From an uncultured Eisenbergiella sp. (GTDB lineage Bacteria > Bacillota > Clostridia > Lachnospirales > Lachnospiraceae), in the NCBI GenBank assembly GCA_947626995.1, contig CANQUI010000001.1, positions 1 through 64,000 of the forward strand: a DNA stretch of 64,000 nt, given 5' to 3'. Shown here in pieces: positions 52,105 to 59,840 of this stretch. The position numbers were made by a program, and so were the translations under genes. The first letter of the stretch is position 1, and the number at the start of each line of letters is the position of its first letter. Below the pieces are notes generated by a model. That model was not told the origin of the DNA. It searched no databases and saw nothing but the letters and a program-made list of their open reading frames with translations.

Positions 52105-52125
52105 AGAGTGGTTTCATGATATAAT
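52097..52125 (+). promoter_or_regulatory. Promoter of the ACP-MBOAT-SGNH unit
   Basis: TTGTAT (52097-52102), 17 bp, TATAAT (52120-52125), just before the ACP gene. It indicates that the acylation module is transcribed independently. Confidence 0.8.
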
Positions 52126-52149
52126 CATAAAGATATGGAGGGATCACAC

Positions 52150-52389
52150 ATGTCCAGAGAAGAAGTGTTTGAGAGACTGAATGAGGTTTTTCGGGACGTA
52201 TTTGACGACGCGTCCATTACGGTAAACGACGGCACCACATCGGACGATATCGAGGACTGGGATTCCCTGGAGCATATCAATCTGATGGCTGCTGTGGAAT
52301 TCGAATTCGGCGTGAAGTTTTCCATGGGACAGATCGTAACCATGAAAAACGTAGGCGAGATGGTGGATATTATTCTGCAGAAGATCTGA
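52150..52389 (+). CDS. Acyl carrier protein (DltC-like)
   Basis: Carrier protein of 79 residues. The phosphopantetheine attachment serine is Ser39 in WDSLEHINLM, and the acidic helix that follows is typical. It is coupled to MBOAT and SGNH genes in the manner of DltC-DltB-DltD, so it probably carries an acyl or aminoacyl group for transfer across the membrane. GGAGG at 52138-52142 supports ATG 52150; the track start five codons earlier has no ribosome site. No adenylating enzyme (DltA) is nearby. Confidence 0.88.
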   Translation: MSREEVFERLNEVFRDVFDDASITVNDGTTSDDIEDWDSLEHINLMAAVEFEFGVKFSMGQIVTMKNVGEMVDIILQKI

Positions 52390-52411
52390 GCCGGTTGGGA
52401 GACATGAAAGG

Positions 52412-53896
52412 ATGAGCATAACTTCCTTCTCTTTTCTGTGTTTTTTTGCGGTGGTTTTATTTTTTTACTACCTGATCCCCCAAAAAACGCAGTGGGTCTA
52501 TCTGCTGCTCATCAGCTTTGTTTACTTTATGACTTCCTCGGAAGTGACGGAAGGCGGCTGGTACGTGGCGTTGTATCCGGCGGCCGCGGTGGCAGCGGTT
52601 TATTTTGCGGCGCGATTGATCGACAGGACAAAGGAGCAGAGAATCAAAAAAGCTGCTCTTGTTTGTGCTGTCCTTTTCTGTATCGGGCTTTTGTGCACCC
52701 TGAAATTTTTCCGGCTCCCTCTGCCGGCGCCCATGGGGATCTCCTTTTATACGCTGACGCTGTTGGGCTATCTGTTCGACGTCTACTATGAAATCGGGAC
52801 GGTGCAGAAAAACTATGGGAAGCTTTTGCTGTTCGGATGCTATTTCCCCACGATGATTTCCGGCCCGATCCTCAAATATAAGGAGATGGAAGGGCAGCTG
52901 TTTTTGGGGCATAAGCTGGATTACCGCCGGATCACCTTCGGGATGCAGCGTATGCTGTGGGGGTTTTTTAAGAAGCTGGTGATCGCCGAACGGGCGGCGC
53001 TGATTGCCAACGAGGTGTTTGACCATTACGAAAACTACGCCGGGTTTGAGATCTGGGTGGGGGCGGTGGCCTTTACGTTTCAGCTCTATACGGATTTCGG
53101 GGGCTGCATGGATATTGTGCTGGGCCTTTCGGAGTGCTTTGGCATCGACCTGCCGGAAAACTTCAACGCGCCCTTTCTTTCCCGCAGCATTTCGGAATAC
53201 TGGCGCAGGTGGCACATCTCCCTGGGGAACTGGCTGCGGGAATATCTGTTTTATCCGCTGCTGCGCACCCGGTTTTTCATGGAACTGCCCAAAAAGTTAA
53301 AGCCCCGACTGGGCAAAAAGCGCGCCAAACAACTGACGACGTTTTTGGCCATGTTCCTTCTTTGGTTTGCCATCGGCTACTGGCATGGGGGGACCCTGAA
53401 CTTTATCATCGGTTCGGGACTTTTGCACTGGTTTTATATCGTTTCCGGCGAACTGATGGAGCCGTGGTTCTCCAAATGGAAAGCGGCGCTGCATATCGGC
53501 AGGGACAACCGGGCGTTTGTTCTTTTCCAGCGGCTGCGTACCTTCTTTCTGGTGACGCTGGGCCTTGTCTTTTTCAGAAACGCGGCGGTGCCGGACGCGC
53601 TTGCCATGCTCCGCAGAGGATTTTTAAAATGCAATCCCGGCATCCTGGTGGACGGGACGCTGTTTGGACTGGGACTTGACTGGATCGAGTTTACGATCCT
53701 GGTGGTCTCGCTTTTGATACTTTGCTGCGTCAGCCTGCTGGAGCAGAAGGAAAGCGTGCGGTCGCGGCTGGAACGGTCCGGCCTCCTGCTGCGCTGGATC
53801 GTGCTCTATGCGCTTATTTTCTATGTGATTTTACTGGGACAATACGGGCCGGGATACAGCGCGTCGGAATTCATTTATCAGAAATTCCGGGTGTGA
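52412..53896 (+). CDS. MBOAT-family O-acyltransferase (DltB/AlgI-like)
   Basis: Membrane protein of 494 residues and about eleven helices. MGISFYTLTLLGYLFDVYY, ISGPILKYKEM, SEYWRRWHISLGNWLREYLFYPL and the catalytic histidine in GYWHGGTLNF place it in the AlgI/DltB group. It would move an acyl group from the ACP-bound donor to an extracytoplasmic acceptor, either the glycan or the adjacent SGNH protein. It lies 22 nt behind the ACP gene. Confidence 0.88.
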   Translation: MSITSFSFLCFFAVVLFFYYLIPQKTQWVYLLLISFVYFMTSSEVTEGGWYVALYPAAAVAAVYFAARLIDRTKEQRIKKAALVCAVLFCIGLLCTLKFFRLPLPAPMGISFYTLTLLGYLFDVYYEIGTVQKNYGKLLLFGCYFPTMISGPILKYKEMEGQLFLGHKLDYRRITFGMQRMLWGFFKKLVIAERAALIANEVFDHYENYAGFEIWVGAVAFTFQLYTDFGGCMDIVLGLSECFGIDLPENFNAPFLSRSISEYWRRWHISLGNWLREYLFYPLLRTRFFMELPKKLKPRLGKKRAKQLTTFLAMFLLWFAIGYWHGGTLNFIIGSGLLHWFYIVSGELMEPWFSKWKAALHIGRDNRAFVLFQRLRTFFLVTLGLVFFRNAAVPDALAMLRRGFLKCNPGILVDGTLFGLGLDWIEFTILVVSLLILCCVSLLEQKESVRSRLERSGLLLRWIVLYALIFYVILLGQYGPGYSASEFIYQKFRV

Positions 53897-53921
53897 GGGT
53901 CCGGCAAAACAAGGAGCGGTT

Positions 53922-54995
53922 ATGACCAAAAAACAGGCGGCGAGGGCTTTTATTTTTCTCGCGTTGTTTCTTTTTCTCTTAATGGCGTTGACTTATATCA
54001 TCCGCACCAACGGAGGCGTGAAGGATCGCTTCGTGGGCTTTTACGCGGAAAAAAAGGACACGCTGGACGTGATCCTGGTAGGCTCCAGCCCGGTCTATCC
54101 GACTTACAGCGCGCCCAGGCTCTACGGGGAGTACGGGATTGCCTCCTATCCGCTTTCCTCCAATAACCAGCGTCCCAAGGCGATCCGCTATCTTTTGCAG
54201 GAGGCGCAAAAGACGCAGGATCCGTCCCTTTTTCTCATCGAGCTTAAGATGTTCACCATGCCCGACGAGGAGTGGGAGGACACGATGGTCTTTACCCGGG
54301 GCGTGACGGACAATATGAAATATTCCTTGAACCGGATCGCGGCCATCAACGCGCTGGTCAGCGATAAGAGCCAGCGCTATACCTACTATTTTGACATCTT
54401 CAAATACCATTCCAACTGGAAGACGCTGTTTTTGCCCAGCCAGCTTGCCTGCTGGCGTTATGAAAAGCCGCATCCGCTGAAAGGGCTGGAGATTAAGCGG
54501 GGCGTAGGCCCGGCGGCGGCCGCAGATTTAAGTGGCGTGACACAGAAAAAAAAGCCGGCCCAAAAGCAGGAGGAGGTGCTTTACGACCTGCTTGCGTATC
54601 TGCAAAAGACCGGAAAGGACGCCCTGTTTTTGATTTCTCCCTACACGATGGATGCGGACGAAAAAATGCAGTATAATTATATGATTCCGATCATCGAAGA
54701 GGCGGGGTATGAAGTGCTGGATCTCAACGCGCATACGGCAGAGATGGGACTGGATTTTTCCACGGATTTTTATGATTACGGGGATCATGTAAACGCTCTG
54801 GGCGAGGCGAAGTGTTCCGCGTTTCTCGGCGCGTATCTGGACGAGCATTATGCGCTGCCGGACCGGCGGGGGCAGGAAGGGTATGAAAGCTGGGACGACG
54901 CTTACGCGCTGTATCAGGAAGAACAGCGTCTGGCGGAAGAAAGCTGTCTTTTGGATATCGCCAACGAAAACTGGGCGCCGGAAGTGGTGGAGTAA
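53922..54995 (+). CDS. Membrane-anchored SGNH-like protein (DltD/AlgX-like)
   Basis: Protein of 357 residues with one N-terminal membrane helix and an extracytoplasmic domain. The SGNH nucleophile serine is probably in ILVGSSPVY, and the D-H pair in YDYGDHVNALG. It is the third member of the trio: the MBOAT passes the acyl group and this protein is thought to complete transfer to the polymer. The DltD family itself is only distantly suggested. Confidence 0.75.
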   Translation: MTKKQAARAFIFLALFLFLLMALTYIIRTNGGVKDRFVGFYAEKKDTLDVILVGSSPVYPTYSAPRLYGEYGIASYPLSSNNQRPKAIRYLLQEAQKTQDPSLFLIELKMFTMPDEEWEDTMVFTRGVTDNMKYSLNRIAAINALVSDKSQRYTYYFDIFKYHSNWKTLFLPSQLACWRYEKPHPLKGLEIKRGVGPAAAADLSGVTQKKKPAQKQEEVLYDLLAYLQKTGKDALFLISPYTMDADEKMQYNYMIPIIEEAGYEVLDLNAHTAEMGLDFSTDFYDYGDHVNALGEAKCSAFLGAYLDEHYALPDRRGQEGYESWDDAYALYQEEQRLAEESCLLDIANENWAPEVVE

Positions 54996-55007
54996 AGGAG
55001 TGCGCGT

Positions 55008-56894
55008 ATGTGCGGAATCGCGGGGTTTTGCAACCGGCCGAAAAACTGGAAAAGCGATATAGAGATCATGAAGGCGCAAATGACCCATCGGGGGCCCGAC
55101 GCGGAGGGCGTCTGGGCCAGCGAGCAAAAGGATGTGGTGCTGGGGCACCGGCGGCTTTCGATTCTGGATCTGTCGCCGGGCGGCGCGCAGCCCATGCAGT
55201 CCCACAGCGGCCGGTATGTGATCTGCTACAACGGAGAGATTTATAACTATCAAAAGATCCGGCGCCGGCTGGAAGAGGACGGCTACGGCGCGCCCTGGCG
55301 GGGCAGTTCGGACACGGAGGTGCTGCTGGAGGCGCTGGAAGCCTACGGTGTGCGGCAGGGGATCGCCCTGTGCAAAGGCATGTTTGCCATCGCGCTGTAC
55401 GATAAACAGGAAAAAGAACTCTGGCTTTTGCGGGACCGGATGGGCGAAAAGCCGCTGTATTACGGTTTCGTGGGAGACAGCTTCGTGTTTGCTTCCGAGG
55501 TGAACGAAATCGCCGCGCTGCCCGGATTTCAAAATCCCATCAACCGGGACGTGCTGGGTATTTATCTGATCCACGGCTATATCCCGGCGCCCCATTCCAT
55601 TTACGAGGGAATCTTTAAGCTGGAGCCGGGGAAGCTGCTGCACGCAAAGGCCCCTTTTCGCAGCTTTACCGAGGAAACCTTTTGGTCTGTGGCGGACGTT
55701 GCCAAAAGGGGGCAGGAGCATCCGTTTTCGGGCAGCCGCAAAGAGGCGGCGGAGGAATTGAAGCGGCTTTTGAAAAACGCCGTTTCGGATCAGATGGCGG
55801 CGGATGTGCCGCTGGGCGCGTTTTTGTCCGCGGGCATCGACAGCACCACCGTGGTGGCGCTGATGCAGTCCCAGTCTTTTCGTCCGGTGAAAACCTTTAC
55901 CATCGGCATGCGGGAGGAAGGATACGACGAAGCGGGTTTTGCCGGACAGATTGCGGCATATCTGGGAACGGAGCATACCGAATGGTATATTTCGGAAAAA
56001 GAAGCGCAGGAGGTCCTGCCAAAGCTTTCCGGCATGTTCGGGGAACCCTTCGCGGATTCCTCCCAGATCCCCACGTATCTGGTAAGCAGGCTGACCAGAG
56101 AGCATGTGACGGTTTCTTTAAGCGGCGACGGCGGGGACGAGTTGTTTGGCGGGTACAGCGTTTACGCTTCGCTGCTTGGCGCATGGAACCGGATCCGGAG
56201 AATCCCTTATGGCCTGCGCAGGAGGGCGGGCCGGGCGATGACGGAGGGCTTTTTGTCCGGTCAGGCGCGCAGCCGCGTCCGGGGGATGCTGTTGTCCGCC
56301 CGTTCCATAGAGGAGCTGTACCGGCTTTCCGATCAGTCCGAGCCGTTTCTGGGGGCCATGACCCTGCAGGCAGGGACGGCGGATTGTGCGTTTACCGGGT
56401 ATCCCGACGGTTTTTTGCGGGAAGACGGGCACAATCTGATGCTGATGGATCAGCTGATGTATCTGCCCGACGATATTCTGACGAAGGTGGACCGGACCGC
56501 CATGGCGGTTTCACTGGAAAGCCGCATCCCCCTGCTGGACCGGGATGTGGTGGAATTTGCCTGGACGCTGCCGTTTTCCCTGACGTATCAGGACGGGACA
56601 GGCAAGCTGCCGCTTCGGGAGGTGCTGTACGATTTTGTACCCCAAAAACTGATGGACCGGCCCAAAAAGGGCTTTTCCATACCCGTGCGAAAATGGCTCA
56701 CACAGCCCGGCCTTTCCGAATGGGCCCAGGAGCTTTTGCGCAAAGAGCGGATTGGCCGGGAGGGGTATTTTGATCCGGCGGCGGTCCGGCGACTGTGGGA
56801 GGATTTTACGGTACACGGGATCTGGCGCAGGCAGATCTGGCATTTGCTTATGTTTGAGGACTGGCTGGAAAAAAAGGCCGGCGGAGCGGGATGA
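55008..56894 (+). CDS. asnB: Glutamine-dependent amidotransferase, asparagine synthase family (copy 2)
   Basis: Protein of 628 residues, paralogous to the one at 49079. The glutaminase nucleophile Cys2 is present (MCGIAGFCN), with RGPDAEG. In the synthetase domain the PP-loop reads SAGIDSTTV rather than SGGxDSS, and SGDGGDELFGGY is conserved. It lies right behind the ACP-MBOAT-SGNH trio and overlaps the epimerase gene. Both copies are probably specialised for sugar-acid amidation rather than asparagine supply (inference). Confidence 0.85.
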   Translation: MCGIAGFCNRPKNWKSDIEIMKAQMTHRGPDAEGVWASEQKDVVLGHRRLSILDLSPGGAQPMQSHSGRYVICYNGEIYNYQKIRRRLEEDGYGAPWRGSSDTEVLLEALEAYGVRQGIALCKGMFAIALYDKQEKELWLLRDRMGEKPLYYGFVGDSFVFASEVNEIAALPGFQNPINRDVLGIYLIHGYIPAPHSIYEGIFKLEPGKLLHAKAPFRSFTEETFWSVADVAKRGQEHPFSGSRKEAAEELKRLLKNAVSDQMAADVPLGAFLSAGIDSTTVVALMQSQSFRPVKTFTIGMREEGYDEAGFAGQIAAYLGTEHTEWYISEKEAQEVLPKLSGMFGEPFADSSQIPTYLVSRLTREHVTVSLSGDGGDELFGGYSVYASLLGAWNRIRRIPYGLRRRAGRAMTEGFLSGQARSRVRGMLLSARSIEELYRLSDQSEPFLGAMTLQAGTADCAFTGYPDGFLREDGHNLMLMDQLMYLPDDILTKVDRTAMAVSLESRIPLLDRDVVEFAWTLPFSLTYQDGTGKLPLREVLYDFVPQKLMDRPKKGFSIPVRKWLTQPGLSEWAQELLRKERIGREGYFDPAAVRRLWEDFTVHGIWRRQIWHLLMFEDWLEKKAGGAG

Positions 56895-57850
56895 TGAAGG
56901 GAATCACAGAGGAAAAAAACCGCATATTGATCCTGGGCGCGTCCGGTTTTATCGGCACGAACCTGACGCTGCGCCTGCTTTCCGAACAAAAGCGGCTGAC
57001 GTTGTTTGACCGGCCCGGGGCTTTGTATCCGGATGCGATCAGACAGGCGGCGGCAGCGGGGCGCGTGCGGTTTTATGAGGGGGATTTTGCCCGGACAGAT
57101 CTGTCGGCGGCGCTTGCAGAGACGGAAACGGTCTATCATTTGATCAGCACCACCTGTCCTGCCAATTCCAACCGGGATGTGGCCATGGAAATGGAGGAAA
57201 ATCTGATCGCCACCATCCGTTTTCTGGACGCCTGCGTGGCGGCGGATGTGAAAAAGGTCGTATTTCTTTCCTCCGGCGGCACCGTCTATGGCAAACACCA
57301 TACCGGGATCTGCAGGGAGCAGGAGGAGGCGTTTCCCATCACTTCTTACGGCGTGCAGAAGCTGGCCATTGAAAAAATGCTCTATCTGTACCATGAAATG
57401 CACGGGCTGGATTACCGGATCGTGCGGCTTTCCAATCCCTACGGCCCATATCAGAGGCCGGACGGCGTACAGGGCGTGGTGACCACCTTTACCTGGCGGG
57501 CGATTCAGGGGCTTCCGATCTTAGTCTACGGGGATGGGTCCGTGGTGCGGGATTATATCTATATCGACGACGCGGTGGAGGGCATTTTGAGGATCGCAAA
57601 GCAGGACGGCGGCCATCGGCTTTACAACCTGGGACGCGGGGAGGGCCGTTCGGTGCGGGATGTGATCGCGGCCATCGGAGAAGTGCTGGGAAAAGAACCC
57701 GAAGTGACCTATCTGCCGGGACGGCCGGTGGACGTGCCGGTGAATGTGCTGGATATCAGCAGGTTCCGGCAGGATTTTGGCCCCTTTGACCCGATCTGTC
57801 TTACCGAGGGGATCCGGCGGCTGACGGAATTTTACCGGCACCAGGAATAA
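56891..57850 (+). CDS. NAD-dependent epimerase (GalE/SDR family)
   Basis: Extended SDR protein of 319 residues: ILGASGFIGTNLTLRL, FLSSGGTVYGKHHTG, SYGVQKLAIEKML (Y-x3-K) and NPYGPYQRPDGVQGVV. It most resembles UDP-glucose/UDP-GlcNAc 4-epimerases, but the exact substrate is open. It could supply galactose-type donors for the glycosyltransferases that follow. ATG 56891 overlaps the asnB stop; ATG 56894 is an equally good start. Confidence 0.8.
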   Translation: MMKGITEEKNRILILGASGFIGTNLTLRLLSEQKRLTLFDRPGALYPDAIRQAAAAGRVRFYEGDFARTDLSAALAETETVYHLISTTCPANSNRDVAMEMEENLIATIRFLDACVAADVKKVVFLSSGGTVYGKHHTGICREQEEAFPITSYGVQKLAIEKMLYLYHEMHGLDYRIVRLSNPYGPYQRPDGVQGVVTTFTWRAIQGLPILVYGDGSVVRDYIYIDDAVEGILRIAKQDGGHRLYNLGRGEGRSVRDVIAAIGEVLGKEPEVTYLPGRPVDVPVNVLDISRFRQDFGPFDPICLTEGIRRLTEFYRHQE

Positions 57851-57869
57851 AAAGAGGGGGAACAGTCTG

Positions 57870-58952
57870 TTGAAGATCATAGAACACTATATTCCCGGCC
57901 CCATCCCGGAGGCGGAGCAGACCGAGACGGTTTCCGTGGCGATGGCGGTTTATAACAGCGACGCCTATCTGGACCGGGCCATTGGTTCCGTTCTTGGCCA
58001 GACCTATCGGAACCTGGAGTTGATCCTGGTGGACGACGGGTCCACGGACAACTGTCCGGAGATCTGTGACAGCTATGCGGCCAAAGATTCCAGGGTAAAG
58101 GTGATTCACAAGAAAAACGAGGGCCTTTATTCGAGCCGCAACGTGGGGATCGAGCACGCATCCGGGACCTATCTTACGTTTCTGGACGGGGACGACTGGG
58201 TGGAGCCCGATATGTATGAACGCATGATTTCCTGCCTGAAGGAGCAGGATGCGGATCTGGCGGTCTGCCGGTACAAATGTGTGTATCGAGACGGCGTCAA
58301 GGATCTTTCTACCGGCATGGCCGCCGTGATGGAAGGACAGGAAATGCTGGCAAAGTATCTGGAGGAGGACGAGGCGTTTCAGATTCAAAACGCCGCCTGG
58401 AACAAGCTCTACAAACGTTCGATCCTGGGGGATTTGCGCTTTCCGGCCCGCTGGTATGAGGATATGCTCTATACCATACAGCTTTTAAACCGGACCGGGC
58501 GCAGCGTCTATCTGGACCGGGCGTATCACAATTATATCCGCGACAGAAGCGGCAGTATCATGAACCAGGGGATCCATCCGAGGATCTTTTCGGACCTGAT
58601 CCCCAATCTGTACGACCGGAGCGAATTTTTGCGCGGGATCGGCCGGGAGGATCTGGCCCTTTTGCAGGATTATTTCCTGTATAAGCGGCTGCTGCTTTTT
58701 TATACGGCGGCGCAAAGAAGCGGCGATCCCAAAAAGAAGGAATATCAGGCGTATCTGAAGGAGAAGCTGCGGGAAGGAAAAGACCGGTATCCCGGGATTT
58801 TTTCCATAGCCCAGGCCAATCCCAACGAATACCGCAAAATGAAGCTCTTTCTTTTCTCCCCGGCCCTGTATACGGTATCCATGCGCATCAATGATTCGGT
58901 GCTGATCCCGCTCAAGCGCAGGATCAGAGAGAGGAAGAAAAAGACGCCATGA
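57870..58952 (+). CDS. Glycosyltransferase family 2
   Basis: GT-A transferase of 360 residues starting with TTG 57870 (AGAGGGGG 9 nt upstream). VSVAMAVYNSDAYLDRAIGSVLGQTY, VDDGSTDNCPEICD and the metal site FLDGDDWVEPDMY are standard GT2 features. The C-terminal half (FPARWYEDMLYT) is similar to the GT2 protein at 11699. It overlaps the GT11 gene by 4 nt. Confidence 0.85.
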   Translation: MKIIEHYIPGPIPEAEQTETVSVAMAVYNSDAYLDRAIGSVLGQTYRNLELILVDDGSTDNCPEICDSYAAKDSRVKVIHKKNEGLYSSRNVGIEHASGTYLTFLDGDDWVEPDMYERMISCLKEQDADLAVCRYKCVYRDGVKDLSTGMAAVMEGQEMLAKYLEEDEAFQIQNAAWNKLYKRSILGDLRFPARWYEDMLYTIQLLNRTGRSVYLDRAYHNYIRDRSGSIMNQGIHPRIFSDLIPNLYDRSEFLRGIGREDLALLQDYFLYKRLLLFYTAAQRSGDPKKKEYQAYLKEKLREGKDRYPGIFSIAQANPNEYRKMKLFLFSPALYTVSMRINDSVLIPLKRRIRERKKKTP

Positions 58953-59815
58953 TTGCAGTGCAGTTATCCGGCGGACTGGGCAATCAGATGTTTGAGTACG
59001 CGCTGTATCTGAAGCTAAAGTCCCTGGGCAAAGCGGTCAAAATTGATGATTTCACCTGTTACGGGGCAGGACAGAGAAGGCAGATGTTGGACGTTTTCGG
59101 CGTCTCCTATGAGAGACTGTCCATGGAAGAATATGTGGCTCTGACGGATTCTAATCTGCGGCTGTCCCATCGGATCCGCCGCAGGCTTACCGGACGCAGG
59201 GATCTGTCCTATCGGGAAAAAAGCGTGAATTTCGATCCCCAGGTCCTGACCCGGGAGCCCGCTCTGCTTTTGGGCTGTTTCCAGTCGGAAAAATATTTTT
59301 CGGATATCGCCGACCGGGTGCGGGAGGCCTTCCGGTTTCGGAATTTCGTCCCCGACGCCAGGACGCTTGACTGGGAGCGGCAGATCCAAAACAGCCTTTC
59401 GGTAGGGGTGCACATTCGCCGGGGAGATTATCTGGACCCCAAATACAGCGCCCTTTATCAGGGCATCTGCGACGACGCTTATTATGAAAGAGCCATCGCG
59501 TATCTGAAAAAGTCGTTGACGGGCGCGCGGTTTTTCTTTTTTTCCAACGACCCGGAATGGGTGAAGGCGCATTACCGGGGAGCGGACTATACGGTGGTGG
59601 AAGGAAACGGGGAGGACGCCGGGTACGCGGATCTGTACCTGATGCGAAGCTGCCGGCATCAGATCATCGCCAACAGCTCCTTTTCCTGGTGGGCGGCCTG
59701 GCTCAACGACGATCCGCACAAGAAGGTGATCGCGCCCGGACGCTGGCTCAATGTGGCGGGGCCCGTACGGGAGCCCTGCGTCGATATTTATACCAAAGAG
59801 ATGATACGGCTGTAA
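58949..59815 (+). CDS. Glycosyltransferase family 11 (alpha-1,2-fucosyltransferase-like)
   Basis: Transferase of 288 residues. SGGLGNQMFEYALYL, VGVHIRRGDYLDP (the HxRRxD donor motif) and IIANSSFSWWAAWL are the three GT11 hallmarks. GT11 proteins usually transfer fucose to galactose at O2, from GDP-fucose. No GDP-fucose biosynthesis gene is in the window, so either the donor is made elsewhere or another sugar is used. Confidence 0.88.
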   Translation: MIAVQLSGGLGNQMFEYALYLKLKSLGKAVKIDDFTCYGAGQRRQMLDVFGVSYERLSMEEYVALTDSNLRLSHRIRRRLTGRRDLSYREKSVNFDPQVLTREPALLLGCFQSEKYFSDIADRVREAFRFRNFVPDARTLDWERQIQNSLSVGVHIRRGDYLDPKYSALYQGICDDAYYERAIAYLKKSLTGARFFFFSNDPEWVKAHYRGADYTVVEGNGEDAGYADLYLMRSCRHQIIANSSFSWWAAWLNDDPHKKVIAPGRWLNVAGPVREPCVDIYTKEMIRL

Positions 59816-59840
59816 ATCCGGTGAAAACAGGAGAGAACAA

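Noticed and set aside
54528-56105. 525-aa minus-strand ORF across the SGNH and asnB genes
   Set aside because: It spans two clearly coding plus-strand genes and their junction, with no motif of its own.
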